A DNA stretch of 7,383 nt, taken from contig DASYER010000024.1 in the NCBI GenBank assembly GCA_036498905.1, forward strand, positions 1-7,383. Reading direction: 5' to 3'. A model generated the notes under the pieces. It made no database searches. It saw nothing but the letters and a program-made list of their open reading frames with translations, and had not been told where the DNA came from. The translations under genes were made by a program, and so were the position numbers. Position 1 is the stretch's first letter. Every line of letters begins with the position of its first letter. Of the stretch, positions 1-6,180 are shown piece after piece. The DNA comes from DAIDKA01 sp036498905. Lineage in GTDB: Bacteria; Pseudomonadota; Gammaproteobacteria; Steroidobacterales; Steroidobacteraceae.

Positions 1-122
1 AACATTCATCAATGAAGCAGACAGCGATCAGGCGGGGCGATATATTGATGCGCCGCGCTACACGGTGGATTTCATGTTGGTGGACAGGACGCTGGCAAGT
101 GCCACAAGGTTCAATAGAAATA

Positions 123-844
123 GTGGTCTATGTAGCGCCGGAGCACCGGCCGCGGATCTCATCGAAACTGGCGGCCGCCGTCATCGCAGCGTCGCTGTCG
201 TTGGCTATACATGTACTGATGTTCACCGGCCCCCTGTGGGGCAATGGTTCGCCCGCCTCCAGGCCGACCCGACTGGCGGATGTTGCATCCGGTACTCCTG
301 ATCAGAATGAAGTGGCCATGCAATGGGTCGTACTCGATGCTGGTGCGCCCGGTGAGAACACGGAGAGGTCCTTCGAGCTTCTCCCGGTCGATCCTGCGGC
401 AACCCAGATTTCAGCCGATGTTCAGGCGGCCCTGTCGGCCGTTCGCCAGGTTGCCATACACAACTCCGATGGGCGATCGCAGCAGATTCCATGGATGATT
501 CGAGCAATCGCTCCGCGCTTTACGGACGCTACGTCGATCAGATCGATGCTCGGATCTTTGGTGCCTGGATGCGCCCCCGCACGCCCATAGGTTCGCCGTC
601 ATTCAGCTGTCGCGCAATAATCAACCGGGATGCGTTCGGAAACATGAAGAACGTGGAACTGCAGGCCTGTAATGGTGACACACGTTGGCAGCTGTCCGTG
701 GCCCATGCGGTCCAGTCGTCTTCGCCATTGCCGGAGCCGCCTGATCCGCGAGTCTTCCGCCGTGAAGTGACTGTGCCGTTCCAGAGTTCCGGCTACACCG
801 AAGGCGTTCCGGCCGACGGTTTCGAGCCGCCGACGCTCCCCTGA
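123..844 (+). pseudogene. TonB-like energy transducer, frameshifted
   Basis: The reading frame that is open from the left part of the window to 590 encodes a short basic N-terminus (HRPRISSK) and a hydrophobic segment (LAAAVIAASLSLAIHVLMF) with Ser and His four residues apart. That is the spacing of the functional Ser/His pair in the TonB membrane anchor. A periplasmic linker follows. The C-terminal domain lies in a different frame, about 491-844. It has a typical TonB-C outline: YGRYVDQIDARIFGAWMRP, then CRAIINRDAFGNMKNVEL, then a PLPEPPDP segment and a final beta strand. Neither frame alone gives anchor plus domain, so a net -1 shift must lie near 455-500; a single lost base or two gained bases would explain it. 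I see no slippery heptamer there. The GTG at 123 is the chosen start, because the Trp/Arg-rich stretch before it does not look like protein; AAGG lies 13 bases upstream. An intact copy would couple the proton motive force to an outer-membrane receptor. Decay and sequencing error are both possible. Confidence 0.68.
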
Positions 845-847
845 CGT

Positions 848-862
848 CCGGTCGAGGACCGG
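848..862. repeat. Short GC-rich hairpin after the TonB-like gene
   Basis: CCGGTC and GACCGG form a perfect 6-bp inverted repeat around a 3-base loop, starting four bases after the TGA stop of the preceding gene. No run of T follows, so it is not a typical intrinsic terminator. It could be a weak mRNA 3' stem between the two TonB-like genes, or chance in GC-rich DNA. Confidence 0.35.
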
Positions 863-896
863 GGAACTTACCTCGCGCGGCGCGCTCAGACAAAGC

Positions 897-1526
897 GTGC
901 ATGTCAGATTCGACCGGCAGCGCTATCTCGCGATCGTCATCGTCGGCGCGCTGCATGTATTGGTCATAGAGATTCTGATCCGCGCCCCGCGCTCGCAGGT
1001 TCCCACTGCCGATACCACGGCATGGTCGACGCTGCTGTTCGTGCCGACGGCCCCCGTGCCGCGACCGCCACCCGTCGATCTCAAACCCAGGAAGTCGGCC
1101 GCGCTCGCGCGGCCCAACCTGCAGGCACCCGCCACCGAGGCGGCATTGCCGATCACGGCCGCGCCAGACTCAACTCCCGGCAAATCCGCCATCGATTGGG
1201 CGTCCGCGTTGAGCAAAGCCGCTGGTGACATCGTCGGATCGCAGTCCAGGTCCGGCGCTTCGGTCACGGGCGCGCCACCCAAACCGGACTCGTTGTGGAC
1301 ACCTCGCACTCACAGCTACGGCGAGCAGTACAAACTGAATACCGGGGAGCTCGTGGTGTGGGTGAGCGATCACTGCTTCGTCGTCGCAGAACCTGCCCTG
1401 GCCGGCACGCCCAATGCCTTTGCACATGCAGCGTTGACGCACACTCAATGCGAAAGAGATCCGGGGCCGCGCAGCGATCTGTTCAAACAATTCCCTGCTT
1501 ATGACAAATATCATCCGACGCAGTAA
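897..1526 (+). CDS. TonB-like membrane-anchored periplasmic protein, unknown function
   Basis: This is a 209-residue protein from a GTG start without a strong ribosome binding site. Residues 1-9 are short and basic, and 10-29 form one hydrophobic segment (YLAIVIVGALHVLVIEILIR). Its His20 sits where TonB has its anchor histidine, but the Ser expected four residues earlier is Val16. Residues 46-100 are Pro/Ala-rich, like the periplasmic linker of TonB. The tail (about 130-209) has two cysteines, Cys160 and Cys185, which could form a periplasmic disulfide, and ends in a charged, aromatic stretch. I see no TonB C-terminal fold, and I do not recognise a named family. It directly follows a broken TonB-like gene, so it may have worked with it, for example as an accessory of an energised outer-membrane transport or secretion complex. 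That role is inferred from topology and position only. The frame is also open upstream of the GTG, so the start is uncertain. Confidence 0.72.
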   Translation: MHVRFDRQRYLAIVIVGALHVLVIEILIRAPRSQVPTADTTAWSTLLFVPTAPVPRPPPVDLKPRKSAALARPNLQAPATEAALPITAAPDSTPGKSAIDWASALSKAAGDIVGSQSRSGASVTGAPPKPDSLWTPRTHSYGEQYKLNTGELVVWVSDHCFVVAEPALAGTPNAFAHAALTHTQCERDPGPRSDLFKQFPAYDKYHPTQ

Positions 1527-1557
1527 GTCAACTGATCACGCCGATGCGTGGCAATGA

Positions 1558-1585
1558 CATAACTTCGTACGCATTGGAAGTTATG
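1558..1585. repeat. 9-bp inverted repeat, operator- or lox-like
   Basis: CATAACTTC and GAAGTTATG are perfect inverted copies around a 10-base centre, inside the 179-base gap before the GAF/EAL gene. This layout suits a dimeric DNA-binding protein. The left arm continues as ATAACTTCGTA, which equals the first 11 bases of a loxP arm, but the whole element is shorter than loxP and the second arm matches only eight bases. It is most likely an operator for the downstream gene, and its real role is unknown. Confidence 0.5.
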
Positions 1586-1615
1586 ACAAGCGCAAAGCGC
1601 GCATGGCGCGGCACG

Positions 1616-1633
1616 CTGCGATTCGCGTCGCAG
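1616..1633. repeat. 6-bp inverted repeat in the leader of the GAF/EAL gene
   Basis: CTGCGA and TCGCAG are separated by six bases. The stem could form in the leader or upstream DNA of the gene starting at 1706. No poly-T follows, so it is not a clear terminator. Chance occurrence in GC-rich sequence is quite possible. Confidence 0.3.
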
Positions 1634-1705
1634 AACGCGAGCGCGGTCACGGTGTCGCAACGTAGAGACTGCCACTCTAGCGGCACATAGATAAGGTGCC
1701 GCGAC

Positions 1706-3142
1706 TTGCCGAACGCCAATCAGAATACCGCCGTGCGCCAGGAATCCGAGGTGCCGGTCGAGACCGCCGAAATGCTGGGTGGGCAGGTATTGTCCCTGCT
1801 GCCCTCGCTGCGGCTGCATTCCGTTTCTCTGTTCGATGCGAAGGGCGATGTTCAGTGGCTGAGTGAAGGCGCACTCGGACCGGATGAACAAGGCGTGGTG
1901 GAGGAATCCATCGCGACTCTATCCGCGGCCACCTCGCGCGCGCATCTGGAAGCCTCCCTCGCCGACAGTCGCGCCGCGCTGTTCCTCGCAGTACGCACGC
2001 CGCGGGCAACCCTCGCCGGCGTGATCATGATTCTGATGGACGCGAAGCAACTCAGCTCCGGCAACCTCGCGGCCCGCATTCTGACCACGAGCATGCGTTC
2101 GGTATTGCAGCGGATCGCGATGCTGCTCGTACCGCCGCCACCGCTGGCGGCGACTGCGACGTTCGCCGGCATCAGAACGTTCTCGACCGGCACGCTGCCG
2201 GTGGCCGTGGCAAAGGTTCCCGGCGCGGGACTGGGTGACACGGCCAACTGGAGCCCGGAGGTGCCACTGCAGGTCGCCGTACCGGACGATCTGGTGGCAC
2301 TGCAGATACTCGAACCGGCGGCGGTCGCCGAACCGGCCATGGCGGAGGACCTGCTGACCTGGGACCCACCGGAAGCCGACAAGTCAGCCGAAATTGCCTT
2401 TGACGCCGAGCCGGTGGCCGCACCCTTGCGGACGGATGAAGTCCAGACGCTGCCGAACGTCGCGGCCCCTGCCACCCCGTCGGTCGACACCGACGCTCCG
2501 AAGCTGCGGCTGCGCGAACTGATCCGTCTGCGGGCCGGCGGACGCACCCGCCGCTACCAGGTCGTGCCGACGGCCGAGCAGCAGCGCGGGGATGCGCTCG
2601 CCACCCTCAATCAGCTGCTCGCCTGGCTGCGCCACCATCCGCAGGTGCTGCAGGGTGATCCGCTCAGCTTCACGATCGGCGTTTCGGCCCAGGCTCTGGG
2701 TGATTCCGAGTTACCGGCCGCGCTCGCACGCGCGCTGGCCGCGGCGGGCCTGGAACCGGGAATGATCGGATTCGAATTGCGCGAAGCGGCATGCGTGAGC
2801 CATTACTCGCTGGCCGAAAAGTTCGTGGCGCAGTGCGAGCAGTCGCGCTGCTTCGTCGTCATCGATGATTTCACCTTCCATACCGCGACCGTCGAACTGC
2901 TGCGCTCGAGTGCGGTACGGATGCTGAAGGTCGATGCGCGGCTGGTGACGGCGGCGCTGCGGGACAAACTCTCCCAGGCGCGTGTCGTCGGCATTGCCCA
3001 GGCCGCGAAGGTGCTGGGCACCCTGTGCGCCGCCAAGTACGTGGACTCTCAATCCGGTCGCCGCTGGCTGGCGGCCGTGGGTTTCGACTTTACCCAATCC
3101 TCGGTGACCGAATCACTGCAGCGGCTTGGCGGCGCGGCCTAA
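1706..3142 (+). CDS. GAF-like plus degenerate EAL domain protein
   Basis: This is a 478-residue cytoplasmic protein from a TTG start, with AAGG nine bases upstream supporting that start. Residues about 22-142 alternate strands and helices like a GAF or roadblock-type sensor domain (SVSLFDAKGDVQWL, then ALFLAVRTPRATLAGVIMIL). Residues about 143-265 are a low-complexity Ala/Pro/Glu linker. Residues about 283-466 follow the outline of an EAL c-di-GMP phosphodiesterase: FTIGVS at 322-327, FELRE at 356-360, IDDF at 386-389 and LKVD at 407-410. The EAL signature itself is missing after YQVV (284-287), the usual Asn of the SVN motif is Gly, and AEGVE is replaced by AKYVD (443-447). Several metal-binding residues are therefore absent. 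The protein probably does not hydrolyse c-di-GMP and may bind it, or a partner, as an effector. The gene has its own upstream region with inverted repeats. The GAF call is less certain than the EAL call. Confidence 0.78.
   Translation: MPNANQNTAVRQESEVPVETAEMLGGQVLSLLPSLRLHSVSLFDAKGDVQWLSEGALGPDEQGVVEESIATLSAATSRAHLEASLADSRAALFLAVRTPRATLAGVIMILMDAKQLSSGNLAARILTTSMRSVLQRIAMLLVPPPPLAATATFAGIRTFSTGTLPVAVAKVPGAGLGDTANWSPEVPLQVAVPDDLVALQILEPAAVAEPAMAEDLLTWDPPEADKSAEIAFDAEPVAAPLRTDEVQTLPNVAAPATPSVDTDAPKLRLRELIRLRAGGRTRRYQVVPTAEQQRGDALATLNQLLAWLRHHPQVLQGDPLSFTIGVSAQALGDSELPAALARALAAAGLEPGMIGFELREAACVSHYSLAEKFVAQCEQSRCFVVIDDFTFHTATVELLRSSAVRMLKVDARLVTAALRDKLSQARVVGIAQAAKVLGTLCAAKYVDSQSGRRWLAAVGFDFTQSSVTESLQRLGGAA
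3139..3142. other. Overlapping convergent stop codons
   Basis: The plus-strand TAA (3140-3142) and the minus-strand TAG (3139-3141) share bases in CTAA. The GAF/EAL gene and the nuclease gene therefore overlap tail to tail by four bases, and neither has a visible intrinsic terminator before the other's coding region. Confidence 0.9.
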
Positions 3143-4005
3143 GGGCCCAACGCGCCGTTGAGCACCGCGGCCAGCCGCACCCCGGCTTTCTGCAATTGGA
3201 TCGAAGCGGTCGCGCGGGCTGTCTCGGCGTAGCCGGGCGGCAGGCTCAGGGGTGAGGAATCCCGAGTGCATCCGGGCTTCGACCCCAGGGTATAGCCCAC
3301 CGTGCGCGCGATCTCGAATCCTTCCAGGGCCCAGGATTTCGCATCGCCCTGCTCCCACCCGGACCTGTTCTCAGGCGTGATGGCTCGCGCCAGCATGTCG
3401 GCGACCGTCTGCGGGTCATCGCCCAGCCCCTGGACGATCACGGTATCCCAGTAGCGGTGCAGGTTGACCAGGCGCGGGCCGCCGAGACTCAGCAGCACGC
3501 AGTTGCCGCCCTTGTCATGGTTGTCGGCGGCGTGCAGCGGCTGATGCATATCGCCGAGGAAGTGCAGCAGGAATTTCAGGGCCAGGAGGCGCTCGGCCGC
3601 GGGGGTTAAAGGATTCGCCAGCTCCTGGGTGAATTCGACCACCTTGCCGACGATGCAGTCGTGCGCGGGTCCGTCGGAGGCATTCGGGCCGGCGGCCGGA
3701 AAGCCAAAACAAGCCGCGCTGATGTCCGGGTGATCGAGCTCGATGTCCACGAAATGCCATTCGCCGGTTTGCGAATGGCCGGTGCGATAGCGGTCGGCCC
3801 AGTTGGACTCCGCCAGCATGTCATGGGCGGTAAGCGAATCCTGATCCGCCGCCAACATCGCATCGACTTTCGCGCGCACCGGCGGCGTCAGGTAGCCGCG
3901 CGCAATAGCGGCGACGATCTGATGGCCTTCGGATCCCCAGGCGAACACCACCCCCGGAAAATTCAGCGCGCACATCGCGGCAACCAGCGCCAGGCATCGC
4001 TTCAT
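3139..4005 (-). CDS. Secreted S1/P1-type zinc nuclease
   Basis: The protein has 288 residues from the ATG at 4005. That start gives a classic Sec signal peptide (MKRCLALVAAMCALNFPGVVFA) cleaved just before the Trp whose free N-terminus binds zinc in this family. An in-frame ATG at 4038 would add 11 residues ahead of the signal peptide and is less likely. All nine expected zinc ligands can be placed. They are the mature Trp1 and His6 (AWGSEGH), Asp in NWADRYR, His in WHFVDI, the His/Asp/His set in LLHFLGDMHQPLH, and His/Asp in LHRYWD. Members cleave single-stranded DNA and RNA, and often act as 3'-nucleotidases, in the periplasm or outside the cell, probably for phosphate or nucleotide scavenging. 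Four Cys residues remain in the mature part. The length is normal for the family. The gene is a single unit, divergent from the esterase operon and convergent with the GAF/EAL gene. Confidence 0.93.
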   Translation of the reverse strand: MKRCLALVAAMCALNFPGVVFAWGSEGHQIVAAIARGYLTPPVRAKVDAMLAADQDSLTAHDMLAESNWADRYRTGHSQTGEWHFVDIELDHPDISAACFGFPAAGPNASDGPAHDCIVGKVVEFTQELANPLTPAAERLLALKFLLHFLGDMHQPLHAADNHDKGGNCVLLSLGGPRLVNLHRYWDTVIVQGLGDDPQTVADMLARAITPENRSGWEQGDAKSWALEGFEIARTVGYTLGSKPGCTRDSSPLSLPPGYAETARATASIQLQKAGVRLAAVLNGALGP

Positions 4006-4101
4006 GATTGGAATGATACAGGGCTCACAGGCGGTCATTCTCTTGACCCGATCTTTTTGGCCCGTGTCAGCTGCGTGGCAGTTTGATTTCAGGACGCAAT
4101 A

Positions 4102-4113
4102 TGATACGTATCA
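4102..4113. promoter_or_regulatory. Palindromic operator candidate TGATACGTATCA
   Basis: This is a perfect 12-bp palindrome in the AT-rich gap between the divergent nuclease and esterase genes, upstream of the predicted esterase -35 box. On the minus strand it overlaps TATCAT (4101-4106), a possible -10 box for the nuclease, though I find no good -35 partner. MarR-family dimers bind such short palindromes, and a MarR gene lies in the esterase operon, so self-regulation through this site is plausible but inferred. Confidence 0.55.
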
Positions 4114-4134
4114 CATATTTATTTCATGTTTTTC

Positions 4135-4163
4135 TTGCTGTTTTTCATCGATACTGCTACGCT
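4135..4163 (+). promoter_or_regulatory. Predicted sigma-70 promoter of the esterase operon
   Basis: TTGCTG (4135-4140) and TACGCT (4158-4163) are 17 bases apart, and TGC just before the second hexamer makes an extended -10 element. The region upstream is T-rich. Transcription would start near 4170, leaving a leader of about 26 bases before the GTG at 4196. TATTAT (4169-4174) is an alternative -10 box but lacks a good -35 partner. Confidence 0.5.
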
Positions 4164-4171
4164 ATACGTAT
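4164..4171. promoter_or_regulatory. Second ATACGTAT palindrome at the start-site region
   Basis: ATACGTAT repeats the core of the 4102-4113 palindrome with its centre 60 bp further on. It starts right after the predicted -10 box, where a bound repressor would block transcription initiation. The flanks do not extend the palindrome, so this would be the weaker site of the pair. Confidence 0.42.
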
Positions 4172-4195
4172 TATTAATCCCTCGTCGAGAACATC

Positions 4196-5707
4196 GTGGC
4201 GAGCAACGCAAAGCCCTTCCCGCTCCTGGCCGTGACCTTGTGCATCGGCCTGTCACCCGCTTATTCCCGGGCCGAATCGGCTCAGGTGCACATCGACAGC
4301 GGTGTGCTCGTCGGGACGGCGAGCGCCGGGGTCGAATCCTTCAAAGGTATTCCGTACGCAGCGGCACCGGTCGGGGAACTGCGCTGGCGTGCACCCCGCG
4401 CGCCTGCGAGCTGGAGGCAGCCGCGCGCGGCCGCGGACTTCGGCGCCTCCTGCCCGCAGACACCGCCGCCGCGGGTTCCGGCGGGCAGTGGGGCTGAGCA
4501 CACCAGCGAGGACTGTCTGACGCTGAATGTCTGGGCGCCGAGTCCCGCGGTGAAGTCGGCTCCGGTGATGGTGTGGATCCACGGTGGGAGCAATACCCAA
4601 GGCACCGGTGCCGGCGTGTACTACGACGGCTCGGCGTTCGCGCGCGACGGGGTGGTGCTCGTCACGATCAACTACCGTCTGGGACTGCTCGGTTTCTTCG
4701 CCCACCCGGCACTGGCGCGCGAGGCGGCCGGCGGCGCGACGGCGAACTTCGGGCTGCTCGACCAGCTTGCGGCGCTGGCCTGGGTGAAGCGCAACATTGC
4801 CGCCCTCGGTGGTGATCCGGGCAATGTCACCGTATTCGGCGAGTCGGCGGGCGCCGAGGATACCGTCGCCCTGCTGGCCTCTCCCGCCTCGAAGGGGCTG
4901 TTCCAAAAGGCGATCGTCGAGTCAGCGCCGTTGGATGATGAGTGGCCGACGCTTGCCGAAGCGAGCAGCGCCGGTGCGCGCACGGCAACGGCACTCGGCC
5001 TGTCGGGAGATCAGGCAACCGCGGCACAGCTGCGCGCCATACCGATGCAGCGCCTCGTTCAGGACGACCTGCGCGGCAGTACGCCCGTGATCGACGGGGT
5101 GCTGCTGCGGGAAGCGCCGCTCAAGGCGCTCACCGACGGAGTCGGCATCGACGTGCCGCTGGTGATCGGCACGAACGGCAATGAGGGTTCGCTGCTTGGC
5201 GCAAATCCGGATCTCAAATACTTCGACGGCATCAATCTGGCCGCGCTGCGCACCCTCTACGGCACGCCATCCGAATCGGACGCTGAGGTTGCGCGCCGCC
5301 TGTTCCGCGACTCGCGCTTTGCGATACCGGCGCGCCGCATTGCCGGACACCGGGCGGGTACGGCGCCCGCATACCTGTACCGCTTCGACTATGTGCTGAG
5401 CCTGCTGCGTGCCCGCCGCACCGGGGCGGATCACGGCTCGGAGATTCCATATGTCTTCTCCACCTGGGGCGTCTATCCGATATCCGAGACGGACCACAGC
5501 GTGACCGATGTGATGCACTCGTGCTGGGTCGCGTTCGCGCGCGGCGGCGCGCCCACCTGCAAAGGCGCGCCGGCGTGGCCCGCGTATCAACCGCAAAGCG
5601 ACCTGCTCATGCATTTTCGCGATCAGGCTGTCGTCGAGAAGACGCCGGACGCGGCCGCCCTCGATGCGATCGCGCGGCACGACGCCCAGGATCACGCCGG
5701 AAAATGA
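4196..5707 (+). CDS. Secreted type-B carboxylesterase
   Basis: This is a 503-residue alpha/beta hydrolase of the carboxylesterase type-B family (cholinesterase-like). The GTG at 4196 is the only usable start after the in-frame TAA at 4175, and gives a Sec signal peptide ending near SRA (24-26). The family landmarks appear in order: FKGIPYAAAPVGELRW at 49-64, a Cys86 to Cys107 loop before LTLNVW, the oxyanion HGG at 129-131, FGESAG at 214-219 with nucleophile Ser217, acid Glu330 in NGNEGSL, and His413 in DHGSEIPYVF. The triad is complete and the length is typical. The Gly that normally follows GESAG is Ala, then Glu-Asp (AEDTVALL), a change close to the nucleophile. It should hydrolyse an ester in the periplasm or outside the cell, but the substrate cannot be told from sequence. 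It is the first gene of an operon with marR and a PhyH dioxygenase, and probably is under palindrome control upstream. Confidence 0.93.
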   Translation: MASNAKPFPLLAVTLCIGLSPAYSRAESAQVHIDSGVLVGTASAGVESFKGIPYAAAPVGELRWRAPRAPASWRQPRAAADFGASCPQTPPPRVPAGSGAEHTSEDCLTLNVWAPSPAVKSAPVMVWIHGGSNTQGTGAGVYYDGSAFARDGVVLVTINYRLGLLGFFAHPALAREAAGGATANFGLLDQLAALAWVKRNIAALGGDPGNVTVFGESAGAEDTVALLASPASKGLFQKAIVESAPLDDEWPTLAEASSAGARTATALGLSGDQATAAQLRAIPMQRLVQDDLRGSTPVIDGVLLREAPLKALTDGVGIDVPLVIGTNGNEGSLLGANPDLKYFDGINLAALRTLYGTPSESDAEVARRLFRDSRFAIPARRIAGHRAGTAPAYLYRFDYVLSLLRARRTGADHGSEIPYVFSTWGVYPISETDHSVTDVMHSCWVAFARGGAPTCKGAPAWPAYQPQSDLLMHFRDQAVVEKTPDAAALDAIARHDAQDHAGK

Positions 5708-6180
5708 GCGGTCTCGGGCAGGAGCCGCAGCCGGAGGCCGCGTCACGCTCGATTATGTCGGCAGTATTGCAGTTGAGCCGGCGACTGCGTGCGCAGCGCC
5801 CGGCCTCCTCGGTGAGTCTGTCGCAATTGAGCGTGCTTGGAACGCTGCATCGCTTGGGCGTAATGTCGGCCGCGCGTCTGGCCGAACATGAACGCCTGCA
5901 ACCGCAGTCGCTCACCCGCGTGATTGCCGAAATGGAGGCGGCCGAGCTGATCCTGCGCCGGCGCGGCACGACGGATCGGCGCACGCTGATGATAGAACTG
6001 ACGACGAAGGGACGACGTGTCCTCGCACATGATATCGGCGCGCGGCGCGAGTGGCTGGAGCGGGCCATGACAGAGGCATTGAGCCCGACCGAGCGGATGC
6101 TGCTGCAATTGAGCGCCGATCTGATGCTGAAGGTTGCGGCCTGCGATCTTGAGGATGTGTTCGCGGCCGATGCCGCATAG
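5704..6180 (+). CDS. MarR-family transcriptional regulator
   Basis: This is a 158-residue regulator. Its ATG overlaps the esterase TGA (ATGA), so translation is probably coupled. Residues 14-32 form the first dimerisation helix. The winged helix-turn-helix spans about 39-108: LSQLSVLGTLHRLG, then MSAARLAEHERLQPQSLTRVIAEMEAAELI, then the wing with TTDRRTLMIELTTKG, which carries the family's DRR motif. Residues 110-146 form the C-terminal dimerisation helices. MarR proteins are mostly ligand-released repressors of nearby catabolic, efflux or stress genes. Here the likely targets are the ATACGTAT palindromes in front of the esterase gene, with an ester or its hydrolysis product as inducer. This is inferred from position. 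The frame is open further upstream inside the esterase gene, but nothing there resembles the family. Confidence 0.92.
   Translation: MSGLGQEPQPEAASRSIMSAVLQLSRRLRAQRPASSVSLSQLSVLGTLHRLGVMSAARLAEHERLQPQSLTRVIAEMEAAELILRRRGTTDRRTLMIELTTKGRRVLAHDIGARREWLERAMTEALSPTERMLLQLSADLMLKVAACDLEDVFAADAA

Noticed and set aside
455..500. Programmed -1 frameshift in the TonB-like gene
   Set aside because: No X-XXY-YYZ slippery heptamer or following stem is apparent; TonB-like proteins are not known to need one.
848..862. Intrinsic terminator
   Set aside because: The stem is only 6 bp and no T run follows it.
1558..1585. A true Cre/loxP site
   Set aside because: The element spans 26 bases from arm to arm, not 34, and only one arm matches loxP beyond eight bases.
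1852..2547. Long minus-strand open frame opposite the GAF/EAL gene
   Set aside because: Its product is a Ser/Ala/Arg-rich composition typical of an antisense shadow in GC-rich DNA, and the plus strand carries a recognisable EAL domain.
3661..4086. Plus-strand open frame opposite the nuclease gene
   Set aside because: It has no motif, while the minus strand carries all nine zinc ligands of an S1/P1 nuclease.
4253..4906. Minus-strand open frame opposite the esterase gene
   Set aside because: It is Arg/Gly-rich with no domain, and the plus strand has a full type-B esterase with a complete catalytic triad.
5521..5703. N-terminal extension of the MarR protein
   Set aside because: The extension is Arg-rich, is translated from esterase coding DNA and has no family match; the ATGA overlap at 5704 is the natural start.
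4922..5746. 274-residue minus-strand open frame opposite the esterase 3' half
   Set aside because: It is Arg/Ala-rich, has no recognisable motif, and overlaps conserved esterase residues including the catalytic Glu and His.
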